Positions 38,920-50,559 of a DNA stretch of 64,000 nucleotides are shown piece after piece. How positions within the stretch are numbered: the stretch's first letter is position 1; each line of letters opens with the position of its first letter. The stretch is from Epiperipatus broadwayi. Lineage: Eukaryota; Onychophora; Udeonychophora; Euonychophora; Peripatidae. The stretch covers positions 10,456,292-10,520,291 of the forward strand of contig JAQFVV010012402.1 of NCBI GenBank assembly GCA_028023455.1, given 5' to 3'. The notes beneath the pieces are model-generated. The model ran no database searches, was not told the origin of the DNA, and saw only the letters and a program-made list of their open reading frames with translations. The translations under genes were made by a program, and so were the position numbers.

Positions 38920-38975
38920 TATCCCTATCCTCAGACTAGTTTCTAGCTCTGGCTGTTGTCAGTGAGGTGCTAAAA
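38920..38975 (-). ncRNA. Hammerhead ribozyme, right unit of the dimer (core mutated)
   Basis: On the minus strand helix I pairs perfectly (CCTCA with TGAGG), helix II is AGC-CAGA-GCT and helix III is the palindrome ACTAGT, with GTC ending 38934. The core block reads CTGACAA (38962-38956) instead of CTGANGA: the essential G8 is A, so it is probably inactive. Confidence 0.7.
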
Positions 38976-39237
38976 TATTCAAGCATTATATTTAAAAATA
39001 CCAGGTCAAAACCCATAATTTATCTAATAGTTAATTATTAAGTAGAAAATATGAAATTTTCAGACATCCATATGTCTTCAAATCCAGCTATCTAATGTAA
39101 ATAGCCATACAGAACTGAACTAAGTTTATATACACCTTGTATTAATAGATTTAGCAATATAAAATTCCCAAGCCTCAAGAGCAAAACAATAATTGCAAAG
39201 AAATCAAGTCATACATCATGTGACTTAATTTAATAGA

Positions 39238-42200
39238 TATATACATACATATTTATATAATTAAATATATATATAATCACATTACAAATATAAAGTTTGC
39301 AACCCTTAGAAAAATGTTTGCATTTTAGTACTTTTAAAGAATATTTTAATGACATGAGATTAATCAAAGTTTATGATATAGCTTTTATATTTCAAATGTT
39401 GCAATAATTATTCCTAGAAATGTCAAGAAATGTCAAAAAGTCACTGACTAAAAACCCAATGTTATCTTTGGTTATAGTAATCCTGTTGTCTTGTTGACTC
39501 AATCTGCCTTTAAGCAGAAAACTTTACGTACATATAATGATTACATATGTGATTATATCAATACATACTACTTTAATTATACACTATCAAAAAAAAATTA
39601 ATAATTTTTACAAGTTTATATTACTTATAATAAAACAACAGATTTTTTTGTCTTGGTATGTTCTCAATAAATCCAACTCATAATTTCCAATTAAATCATC
39701 TCATTTATTAATCAAATTTCTTTAGATGTTATTGAAAGCATGTATATTTTTTATTCATTTTCATTTCTACAAAAATTTGCTATGATAATGTTATGTAATA
39801 AATTATTTTATAAATGTAAAACTAGAAACTGCATAAAATTAAGAGTTCATTAAATCCTTTTCTTAAACTGCAATACCTACAATGCAGTTTTGGAGTACTC
39901 CAACTACAATTGGTATCTCGTACCACTTCTAAGATATGTATTTGTTTTATATACATTTGTTATATATATATATATATATATATATCATTTCAAACTTAAT
40001 TTTTTATAAGCATTATTTACAATAAATGATAAATTCCTTAAATAAAAAATGTTAAAAATATAACCAGAAAATGAAATAAATTACTTTTGTTTAACTGGTT
40101 TCAGTTAACAATTTTTTTAAATAACCAATTGACTGCTTTCTTATAATCAGTTATTATAATGAAATAAATTTGCTTCTTATTATTGTTGCCATAAGTTACA
40201 AGTTTGATTGTATTTATCTTAAAAAGTAAAAAGATTGTAGCAACTTTTTGCAAAAGAAGATTTAAATTTACAGTCATCTAGACTATAACTGATATGAGAT
40301 ATTATTAAAACATAAAATGTAAGGGTATAAAATTAAAATTATATAAACTAAATTCAAACTTAAGTGATTTTTTCAAAATAGAGACATATTTATAAAGGTG
40401 CTGTGAGGGGCATCTGTTCAATTTAAAAAATAATATGAAATTAAGGCATTTAAAAATTGGTAGTATTCATATTGATTGTAGATATTATGAGCTAAGCTAT
40501 AAAATGAAAGTTACCAATTTAGTAGTGATAACAAAAAAAACCAATAAAGCATTTCTGTTGATCTTTCTTGTATTGCATTAGAGGATTTAATGTTTTGTAT
40601 AAAGAGGTAAGCTGAGAACCTGAAATGGGTAACTGCAAGTAGAGATGACTATAAATTTTGAAGTCTATACAAATTTAAAAACAAAACAATTAAATAGGTT
40701 GTGTCTGCTAATAATGAGTAAGTACTATAACAAGTGTTTAACTGTAATAAAATTGGTTTCATTCCAATACATCAACAGCTTCAGAAGATCAAACATTTCA
40801 CTGACCATTTTAATTATTAAAAATAAGGAGTTTATTATGATTATTATTATCTTTATTATCATCATTATTGTTATTTGAGATGAATGTAAATCAATAAAAA
40901 ACATATACATTGTAAATATATACATAAAATGTGCTCTCTCAATTAAATTATTAAAAAAATTTAATTATATTATAATGTTAATTTGTATATGCCTTCTATA
41001 TTTGTAAAAAAACTATTTGTGTTATGTGTTTTGAAAAATACTACATATATATGTATCAATACAATAAACAACATTTATTTTATTACAGAACAAACTGTAC
41101 TCAATATATACCAGAAATAAGATTTGTGACAAGATAAAACAGATATTGTTGCTATTCTATATAATTCTTATTTATTAATATAGATTTTGATCACAACATC
41201 AGTATAATAATGTTTAATATTGTACACATATTTTTTTAATTCTATTTTATGTATCATTTTTCATTCACTAATTATAAGAATTTGTTTATTTGATGTGTGG
41301 TTTATATTTTGTTGTTAAATGACCTTAACTTGTATAATTCATAGTTTATCAGAAACTATATACAGCCAATACATTTGCACCATTAAAATTTTTGAAAAAT
41401 CTTAGCAATATACTTATACTTTTTATATAAATAATTGTTATTAATGATGAATATTTGATGATTTAAATGATTGCTTTTAACTCTTAAAATGTTATTGTAC
41501 TTATGAATTCATAATAGATTTTGACTTGCTATAGTTTGAAAACACCAATATCATAATATTGTCTAAAAAATTAGGTGTTTTTCCGAATTATTATTTAAAA
41601 AAAAAAAAAAAAGATTACAACCCTGTTTATTAAATAAATATTTAGTTCACAAAAAGTATATTTTAAATACAAATAATTTAATAATTTTTAAAGTTTAAAC
41701 TACAATAATTTTTTGGTACATGACTGTAATTTAAACGTTTAAAAATTATTAGATTATGTTCGTTTGAACTATAATTTTATATTTTTCAATTTTTTTATTA
41801 TCACACCCCTTATCTCAAATTGTGCAAGTGTATTGCCAGCATCTGATCTTTGATAGACTATGAATTATATAAGTTGTGGTCATTTAACATAAAAAATATA
41901 AAGCACATATCAAATAAATAATATTATATAATTAGTGGATAAAAAAATGATATATGAAATAAAATTTTCAGATCAAACTCTCTCATTATCACAAATAACT
42001 TTCACTCGTCAAGTAAATTGGAGGTATAATTAAAATATTTATCATAAAGAACTAAAATAATGAAAAATATTTTAAGTTTCTATTTGTCTGAAGGTTTGTA
42101 ATGGTGGTATATTATAAGATGTAATATGTTGGACTATTTCTATTTGTGTGTTATTACTAACAAGTTGTTTGTATTTGAAAAATTTAAATAAGGTTTAAAA

Positions 42201-42599
42201 TTTTCTATACACTCAACATTCACTCATAAATAATGGAGATAATCCTACATATTATATCTTATTTCAAGTTTCTCTTTTAATTGAAGCCTATAATTTAGTA
42301 TACTGATTGCAATTTTATATATACAATGGTGCCATGAATTACTGTATATTTTGTTCTAAACCCCACTCATGTTTAAATGTATATGGCATATAATATCTCA
42401 TGTTTTATTGATAAATATTGATTAAAGTAGAATATGTATTGTTTATTAAACTGCAAGGGTAGAGTACTTTTCAATATGCCCATGTAAATAATGTAGACAC
42501 TTTTTATATGTTTAAAATATATATAAATAATATAAAAAATTTTTAAATAATAATAATGATGATGATGTTGATGATAATAATAATAGTAATAATAATCAA
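39238..42599. other. AT-rich noncoding stretch
   Basis: A (TA)n microsatellite lies at about 39960-39985 and an A run at 41598-41613. The open frames near 40645-40925 are low-complexity (poly-Ile) and unsupported. A mixed AAT/GAT run lies at about 42544-42598. Confidence 0.45.
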
Positions 42600-42604
42600 G
42601 AAAT

Positions 42605-43445
42605 TTTTACTAGCACAGTATCAAGCTGTAATTCTAAGGAGAAGATAAATACACCTCTACTCATGAACCATACTATAGTATTCAATCAGCAATGTTAAAT
42701 ACAAGTAAAATCTCAATTCAAGTCATAAGATAAAGACTTTGAAAAGATAAGAATGACCATCTTATCTTTGTACCTAAATGCAATTATATAGGCAAATCTT
42801 GATTATCTTGAAATGAGATTATGAATATATTAAATTTTTCACTCTACACATTTTTTTTTTTTTTGCATTTACTACATGTCAAATTAAAAGATGTTATATT
42901 TAACAAAATAATTGCAAAAAACTTACTAGTGCAGTGTTAAATTGTAATTCTAAGGAAACAGGAATCAAACCTCACTCATGTGCCATACTATAATATTCAA
43001 TTAACAATGTTAAATTTCACACGTGTTTATAGTATATATAAAAAATATATAAGTACAGTGAACAATTTAATATATTCATGCTCTTCTTCCAAGCTGCTTA
43101 AGATTTGTTTAGATAGTTGGATTTACATATAAACATAAGGCAGCATTTCTTATCTTTTCAAAGTCTTTATCTTGTGACTTGGATTGATACTTGTATTTAA
43201 CATCACTAATTGAATATTATAGTATAGTGCATGTATGGAGATTTGATTATCTTCTTCTTAGAATTACAACTAGACACTGCACGAGTAAAAAAATCTTGAC
43301 TATTTTTTGTATTAAATATAACATCTTTTAATAATGACATGTAGTGAATTTCAATATTTTGCAAGCGCTAATAGGATATAAAAAAGAAATATAAATAAAG
43401 TGAATAATTTAATATATTCGCATTCTTGTTCCAAGATGCTGAAAA
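42605..43445. repeat. Compound inverted and direct repeats
   Basis: About 42605-42750 is the inverted complement of about 43145-43300 (shared AAAGACTTTGAAAAGATAAG and complement). About 42860-43020 is a further diverged copy, and 42850-42905 also pairs with 43290-43345. A separate ~50-bp direct repeat occurs at about 43050-43100 and 43393-43442 (ACAATTTAATATATTC-like). It looks like nested copies of one short noncoding mobile element. Confidence 0.6.
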
Positions 43446-44096
43446 AACTATCAATTTGAAAAAAGAAAAGATGTACATAAAACAAACTCATGAAAAATGG
43501 TTATCCATCAGCTGTTATTAAGAAAACCTTAAATAGAAAACAAAAGGAACTATAAAAAAACAATTACTGGTATGATAGTATATTCATACACACAAAACTA
43601 GAAGACAAATTAAGAAAAATCTGCAATAAATATAACATCAGAATAGCTTTCAAGAGTCACTATTAGGAATTTTGACATCTACGAAGTCTAAAATTGAAAT
43701 AATAAAAAGCAAAAACTGCTTCTATAAAATACCATGTGAATGAGAAAGAATGTGTATTGGTGAGGCCAATTGCCCCATTGAAAAGCAATTGAAATAGCAC
43801 AAACTGATGATTTTAAGACAGATAACAGATGTGTATAAGGCCGCAGACCATGTATGTAATGAACATATGTCAATTAGGAGAATATACAGACATTGGACAG
43901 AGAGGAAAAAGTATAAAGAAGAAAATTCAAAGAGTATGCTCACATAACAATGACAAATAACTGTATACATCAAACTAGTATGACTATGAATAATGTATGA
44001 AAACCCCTAATCAACTTTGCTCTTAGGAAAAATTAAAAACACTGTAGGAATGTTATAGATAGATATATGAAATTTCTACTGACTATAGCCTTTGGC

Positions 44097-44330
44097 AAGA
44101 TGGCTCAGTTGGCTAGAGAATTACTTTAAAATTTCAATATTCAAGAATCTATGGGTTCAGGTTTAATTCCCATGCTAATACTGTCACTGGTCAGGCTAGT
44201 GACAACTGAAGAAGAGAGGAGAATATCTTTCAACATGTTGTGCATATACTAAATTGTGTGCTATTACTAACAATTGAAAATAATTGGAATATTCAAATGA
44301 AAGTAAATTTTTTGAAAGACATTTAATACT
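44097..44330 (+). repeat. tRNA-derived SINE (second copy of the 32718 family)
   Basis: An A-box (TGGCTCAGTTGGCTAGAG, 44101-44118), a worn B-box (GGTTTAATTCCCATG, about 44160-44174) and the body phrases GCTAATACTGTCACTGG and TTGTGCATATACTAA are shared with 32718-32940. Confidence 0.75.
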
Positions 44331-44656
44331 TAATATTAGGTGATGGAAATAGTCAATATGTAAATATGATTAAGATCTTTATCTCTGCAAAAGTGTTTAT
44401 TTATCAAATGGTGTAAAATCGAATTTTTTTTCAAAAAAGAAAATCTTTCTTGTAAAAAATAATTGCTTAAGGTTAATTGCAGTAACTGCTGAAATAAACC
44501 ATTAAGCATCACATGATCACTATCTCTTATACTGGCACATAATTGTTTATAAACAAAGCAAAACTCTTCATACACTAGTGCCACACTGTATCAACCAGAG
44601 TAATCAATAAATGCCAGAAGGCTTGTGCATAAAATTACTATCTAATGCCTACTCAT

Positions 44657-44715
44657 CCAATATCCCCAGACTAGTTTCTGGCTTGTGGCCATCATCAGTG
44701 AGGAGCTTTGGATCT
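44657..44715 (-). ncRNA. Hammerhead ribozyme with intact core (best candidate)
   Basis: All elements of a type I hammerhead can be read on the minus strand. Helix I is TCCTCA with TGGGGA (one G-U pair), then an internal loop (AGC against TA) and an outer CCAA with TTGG. The core CTGATGA occupies 44698-44692. Helix II is TGGC-CACAA-GCCA. GAAA lies at 44678-44675. Helix III is ACTAGT, and the cleavage triplet GTC ends at 44669. Helix III is a self-complementary hexamer with no loop, so it would form between two molecules or two units of one transcript. Such short palindromic helix III is known from Penelope and retrozyme hammerheads, which act as dimers. Expected role: self-cleavage of unit-length RNA. 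Confidence 0.85.
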
Positions 44716-45267
44716 GAGAGCACTGCACCTAGATCTTAAAATCTAATGCAACCCTTCAGCACCCAACTTTTACCTCTACTTAGCTACAAAACTATCTAAG
44801 CTCTATAGCTTATATAGTCATATGGGTCTGAACTCAGTTCAGCACCCATACATTTTGGTGTTTTTGGCTTTTTTAACAACCATAGCCACCACTATCCTAT
44901 TAGGCAGGATTGGTGTTAAACCGTTAAGCATCACATGGTCACTATCTTTTATACTGGCACATAATTGTTTATAAACAAAGCAAAACTCTCCATACACTAG
45001 GGCCACTCTGTGCCAACCAATCCTGCCTAATAGGATAGTGGTGTCAATGGTTGTTAAAGAGCCAAAGACACCAAAATGTATGGGTGCTGAACTGAGTTCA
45101 GACCCATATGACTATATAAGCTATAGAGCTTAGATTGAAAATATTTTGGTGTTTTCCAATTTCATTCTCATAGTTTTGTAGTTTAGTAGAGATGAAAGGT
45201 GGGTAGCGATAAAAGGTGGGTGCTGGAGGGTTGCATTAGATCCTAAGATCTATGTGCAGTGCTCTCA

Positions 45268-45330
45268 GATCCAAAGCTCCTCACTGATGATGGCCACAAG
45301 CCAGAAACTAGTCTGGAGGCATTAGATAGG
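45268..45330 (+). ncRNA. Hammerhead ribozyme, first plus unit (helix I damaged)
   Basis: The core CTGATGA (45284-45290), helix II TGGC-CACAA-GCCA (45291-45303), GAAA (45304-45307), helix III ACTAGT (45307-45312) and C17 at 45313 are all intact. A 14-base deletion after the cleavage site leaves TGGAGG instead of TGGGGATATTGG, so the inner part of helix I is mismatched and the outer part is lost. Confidence 0.8.
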
Positions 45331-45691
45331 GATTTTATACACAAGCCTTCTGGCATTCATTGATTACTCTGGTTGGCACAGAGTGGCACTAGTGTATGGA
45401 GAGTTTTGCTTTGTTTATAAACAATTATGTGCCAGTATAAAAGATAGTGATTAGGTGATGCTTAATGGTTTAACACCAATTCTGCCTAATAGGATAGTGG
45501 TAGCTATGGTTGTTAAAGAGCCAAAGACACCAAAATGTATGGGTGCTGAACTGAGTTCAGACCCATACAACTATATAAGCTATAGAGCTTAGATTCAAAA
45601 TATTTTGGTGTTTTCAATTTCATAGTTTTGTAATTAAGGTGGGTGCTGGAGGGTTGAATTAGATCCTAAGATCTATGTGCAGTGCTCGCAG

Positions 45692-45752
45692 ATCCAAAGC
45701 TCCTCAGTGATGATGGCCACAAGCCAGAAACTAGTCTGGGGATATTGGATGA
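45692..45752 (+). ncRNA. Hammerhead ribozyme, second plus unit (C3 mutated)
   Basis: Helix I (TCCTCA with TGGGGA, outer CCAA with TTGG), helix II, GAAA (45727-45730) and ACTAGT are intact, and C17 is at 45736. The core begins GTGATGA (45707-45713): C3 is G, which breaks the essential C3-G8 pair. Probably inactive. Confidence 0.8.
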
Positions 45753-45858
45753 GTAGGCATTAGATAGGGATTTTATGTACAAGCCTTCTGGCATTCATTG
45801 ATTACTCTGGTTGGGACAGGGTGGCTCTAGTGTATGGAGAGTTTTGTTTTGTTTATAA

Positions 45859-48044
45859 ACTTCTGAAATAATCATATGATTGGTAGAAATACTGGTATCA
45901 GAGTTGTTGTTTTTTTTTTTAAAAAAAGTATCTGGGCCGGTAGAATTTAATTGAGGTGAGTTCAGCAGTCATATTCGCAGTTTGAAAGACTGGTGTTAAA
46001 CTGATCTTAGTTTTAGAAAAAAGGAATGATGTTTGCAAAGCAGTATAATATTATGGAACTTCACAAACCATGTACTAAACTCAGGTTGATCATTACTGAC
46101 CTAGTCCTATAATTAATCAGACTAAAGGAATATAAAAAAAAATACTTCTAAAAGAAATTTTCAACAAGCGTTATTTATTGATCTATCCAAAATCATGACT
46201 ATCTCAACAAAATCTAAAATAAAAAATAATTGTTAAACTATAAACTTGGAGCTACACAAAAAAGAAGAAAAGAAAATTGATAGACAAGAGACAGGCCAAC
46301 ATAAAAGAGAAAAGTGAAAAGGCTGTTATTTTGCATTGTTGCTGAATATTGTGTTGATTGTGCAAAGTTCTTCTGGTGTGCAGTACTAGTCCTAACATTG
46401 ATGAAATATTTAACCATGGGTCTGGGAAGACCAGCAAACCAATGATTTTTGCTAGCTCTAAGCTACTGAGGCCAGTCTATTATGGCAATATCTAAAAAAG
46501 AGACACTGGTTATCCAATATTTAAGAAACAATTTAAAAGGGAACAAAGCCAATCCTGGCTTCAAATGAAAGTCAAAGAAAGCTGAATTAACAAATGAACA
46601 AAGCCAAAATATTGACAACGTTATTATGTACAAGATTTAAAAGAAGATGCTAAAATAGGTAACTACAAAAGAAGAATGATAAAGTGAAAAATCCATAGTC
46701 AGATAAATTATTGTAGAGTATATGTATCTATAGTTATAAATGTTACCTTATAAAGAAATGAATAATTGAAAACCATATTTTCAAATGAAAAAGGGAAAGA
46801 CGGTTCAATTAAAGTAGTTTTTTTTTATTTATTGTAAAATAATTTTAATGTGGCTTGATTATTTTATAAACAAAACTCATCTTGATTAAATAATTATTCA
46901 CAAAGAATTAGAAGAACCTAGGAGTTATATGTATTGTGTAAAATTGTGTGTTTTGTAGTTACAAATTTATTTAATGCTTATTGATTATGTAAGTAATATT
47001 TACTAAGGCAATAAACCTCAAGAATATGCATTGAAAATGTGAAAGTAGGGACCTCTAGGTTTTTTCGATATGTATTAAATTTGATTTCTTTCTATTTATT
47101 TATTTTTTTATTTATTAGATAACTTTAAAAAATATAAAATTCCAAAATTATTATTTTTTCATTTTTGTAGCCATTTGTTCTGATTGTTATCCAAGAATCA
47201 TGCTTTGATGTGAAGTTAAACCTGAATGTAATGGGAAAAGATTATTACATAGAGTATGTATATTAACTCTTATTCACAGTCTTTAGGGCCTTTGTAATCT
47301 CAAAGCTAGCTTGGACATAATGATATTTGTAATATATGTGTTTGGCTGACTACACAGGTATTATGGTGCTAAGATTATAAAATTCATGTCTTAAATTTCA
47401 CCCACTTTGTAGATTTTTAATGAGTGCTAATTTATTGATAGCCCATACACTTACAGTATTTCTGAGCATTGATGATGATCGGTATTAATATTATGATTCC
47501 AGAATTTTTTTATGTTTATTGTTGTGAGTACTTTAGCACAAATATGTGTGTGCAGATGAAATATTGATTGTTTTATAATATTATCCACTATGTTTGGCAT
47601 TTGCTAAATGCTGATTAGCCTAGAGTTTATTTTATGTCTCTTTTAAATCCAGTCACAAAGGTTGGCTGTTTACTTTTGATAATTATTGCTAATGAATGCA
47701 TGTATATTTATTATTGTTATTTATATTGCCTTCAAATGCTGTTTCTTACCTCATGTTCTATGCTCTTTAAAAACAGTGATGCTATTGTTGATTTTTCATT
47801 TGATATTTAGTGGTAATTAAAATGACTCAAACTTGATCCTCTAAATAATTCTATAGTGATTTCAAATTATTTAATCTGTGCATAAATTAAAATAATAGAC
47901 AAATTTTACTCTATAATTTAAAACTATGTTAAAAACTATGCTTATATAATAAGAGAGCTAAATGATAGATTGGTATTATTCTAATTTTCATAGTTGTTGA
48001 GATTTACATAATTCTGTGGGAAAAATAATTATTTACATTTCAAT
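45859..48044. other. AT-rich noncoding stretch
   Basis: No gene is supported. About 47610-47810 weakly resembles the dispersed repeat at 53727 and 58585 (shared AATCCAGTCACAAAGGTTG). Confidence 0.4.
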
Positions 48045-48170
<126 letters not shown>

Positions 48171-48889
48171 GTAATAGTATAGAATGAAGTACATTAAAAA
48201 GTTTGATTCTTAATACATTTGATTTTCTCACCATTTATATATACATATTCTTTTTCAAAGCATGAATAATCAATTTGATTAAATGGAGAATTTTTAATGG
48301 TAGTATCAATTTTCTTAATGTCAAATCATAATAACAGTAATAGTCATTGTCTTAAAATTCTGAGCTTTAATATTGTTATTTCCCCAGTCATTTCAATCTT
48401 TAGAAATTTCATATATATTTTTTGCCTGTTACTGTAACACATTTGATATGTTAATTATAACTTATCAAAATATTTTAAATAATATTTAAATAAGGAGAGT
48501 AATTTGATTTTTATGCCAATATTTTTTAAATCTTTTATGTTAAATACCACTAAAAACCTTAAAAAGTTAAAAAATTAACGTTTGTATCATTTAATGCTTT
48601 AGGAGCAAAACTCTTCATTAATAATATTTTTTCTGCTTATAAAACCAATTATCTTTGATATAAAAAAATTGTCTCATTTAAAATTTTTTTGATTATTTAA
48701 TGAATATAAATTTCAATTAATTTAATGATTGTAGGTAATATAGATAAATCATACCAAAATTATGTTTTTCACTAGATTTAAAACGAATCCTACTATAAAT
48801 GTCATTAATAATATAGAAAATTTATCATTATTTATTATTTCACTGATAACATAAACTATAATACCTGATAGAATATCAACATTCCTTGT
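48171..48889. other. AT-rich noncoding stretch
   Basis: Nothing recognisable on either strand. Confidence 0.45.
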
Positions 48890-48995
48890 TTTTTTTTTTA
48901 AGTGTCATAGCATCGGCCGGGACGCGAACCCGCAAACCGGGCAACTGCCTGCAAGTGCAAGGCAGTCGCGCTGACCTCTCGACCATCAATGCAAA
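48890..48995 (-). repeat. tRNA-derived SINE, well preserved head
   Basis: On the minus strand: A-box region TGGTCGAGAGGTCAGCGC, an anticodon-like arm (CTGCCT...AGGCAG), B-box GGGTTCGCGTCC (48931-48920), the end phrase GCTATGACA and an A-rich tail (T run 48890-48899 on the plus strand). It is far richer in G and C than its surroundings. The loop between the arms is too long for a functional tRNA. Open frames on both strands here are shadows of the SINE. Confidence 0.75.
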
Positions 48996-50023
48996 ACATT
49001 CCTTGTTTATGTCTACCATTATGATTATAGCTATTTCTGGGCTTAAGTTTACTACACAGTCTAATATTATATATATTCTTTTAGATTTGGCATAAAACAT
49101 TTATGCTATTGATTATTATAGTTTTTTGAAATATTATTAGATTTTTTTTAGCTTATTTATTTTTTTCTACAAATAAGATATTCAAACTATTTGTCAGTAG
49201 AATGCTATCATTTATATTAAAACATTTATTGAATTGGTTTTTCAGACTATTCATTTTTTCAATTTTTTTTGACACATCAGTTTTCATAATTTTTTTATTT
49301 TTTATAAAATAATATTTTCTCTGCCATTACCATAGAATTAATATTTTTTTCTTAATGCCTTATATTCAAAAAATCAATAATTATTTTGTTTGTTTATTTT
49401 TTATATATTTTTTTAAATTTTTTTTTGTGTGTGTGTGTGCAAATAGATTATTATTCTGCAAAATCTGATTCCAAAGTGTTCTATTGGGGATGGAAGAGGG
49501 GAATTTATGGGATTTTTTTTAGATTTCAACAATAGCTCCTTCCTTCTCATTATAAATCTAAACTCTGTTTAAAATTTAAAAATTGTAAACAATTATTTTA
49601 TTTTTAATATAATAATACTTTAAAATACAGACTATGTTTGTATTTATACCAACACAAAAAGATTTAAGTAATAGTGATTAAAGCAAATAGATTAAAACTA
49701 TTATCTTGCAATTTTCTTCCAATGATAGAAACTTAGGAATTAGTGTTATTTGTATTAATAATATACTATCTGTATTAATTTCAACTTTTTGCCATTTATC
49801 TAATTTACAACCTTATAGTTTTTTTAATTACAATGATTTCTTTAATTTTTTAAATAAATGTTATTGAATAATTCTCCAATTTTCTACACATATTATTAAT
49901 GTCATTAATTTTCAGTCACTGTCTTGCAGAAATTTTCTATGTTACTGTCAATTCATAACATCTGAAAAACTATGGCATAGTGTACCGGAAAACATGTTTA
50001 TTCATCTAACATGAGCTGGAACT
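48996..50023. other. AT-rich noncoding stretch
   Basis: Nothing recognisable apart from a short TG run at 49426-49439. Confidence 0.45.
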
Positions 50024-50279
50024 CACAAAATGTACTTCAAACCTAGGTCAGGGACCAGCCTGAATTCGAACCCACTCTCTAAGCCCCAGATCAAACACCT
50101 AACGGATAGCATAACAATGATGTCACATGAGAATTAATTCTTAATCTGACCCACAAAATGTACTTCAAACCTAGATCAGGGACCAGCCTGAATTCGAACC
50201 CACCCTCTAAGCCCCAGATCAAACACCTAACGGATAGCATAACAATGATGTCACATGAGAATTAATTCTTAATCTGACC
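50024..50279 (-). repeat. 128-bp tandem duplication containing a SINE head
   Basis: Copies at 50024-50151 and 50152-50279 differ at only about two bases. Each contains, on the minus strand, a tRNA-like unit with an A-box-like GCTATCCGTTAGG and a B-box GGGTTCGAATTC. The duplication is recent and doubles the pol III promoter. Confidence 0.85.
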
Positions 50280-50559
50280 CACTAGCAAAGCAGAGAAAAC
50301 AATGAGACATCTATTAACTATAACTAAACTAAAATATATATAAGCATGGCTATACATTTGGAAGTGGAGAAAAGAGGAATTCGAACTACTCTTTTCTCCG
50401 ACAAGTTGGATAATAAAAATATAGTTCAATATAGTGACAAATTGTTTACATACATATGTATGTAAATGAGCAAGTGGTAGATGATTACATAGTGGCAAAG
50501 TATAACAGACTTCCATTTTTCCTGGCCATCTCATATTTTGTATTGCAATATGCTATTGC

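Larger units (their letters stand above)
38505..39237 (-). mobile_element. Retrozyme-like tandem dimer with hammerhead motifs
   Basis: Two head-to-tail units (about 38505-38870 and 38880-39237) repeat with a period of 376 bp, measured between the GAC of the two ribozymes (38558 and 38934). Each carries one minus-strand hammerhead motif. The units share a GAACTGAACTAAGTT landmark with the array at 44498-45858 (there CTGAACTGAGTTCAG), so both arrays belong to one family. There is no coding capacity. Known: animal retrozymes are small noncoding retroelements in tandem units that self-cleave and circularise. The match in layout is inference; no RNA evidence is available. Confidence 0.65.
44498..45858. 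mobile_element. Retrozyme-like array with inverted organisation and three hammerheads
   Basis: A minus-strand block (44498-45019, just over one unit) is followed by a plus-strand block of about two head-to-tail units (45020-45858, period 423 bp measured between ribozyme cleavage sites 45313 and 45736). Each unit carries a hammerhead, a near-palindrome CTGAACTGAGTTCAG and a TATAAAAGATAG motif that could serve as a promoter. Units differ by small indels; the first plus unit has lost about 14 bases next to the cleavage site. No open frame is conserved between units, so the family is noncoding. The inverted junction near 45020 makes a long potential stem. Confidence 0.7.

Noticed and set aside
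40645-40925. Poly-isoleucine open frames on both strands
   Set aside because: Generated by an ATT/ATC-type simple repeat.
43688-43973. Two overlapping hydrophobic minus-strand frames
   Set aside because: Cys/Phe/Leu-rich, no domain, no splice or start context; consistent with chance.
48876-49100. Open frames of 69 and 74 codons on both strands
   Set aside because: They coincide with the tRNA-derived SINE at 48890-48995 and owe their length to its GC-rich body.
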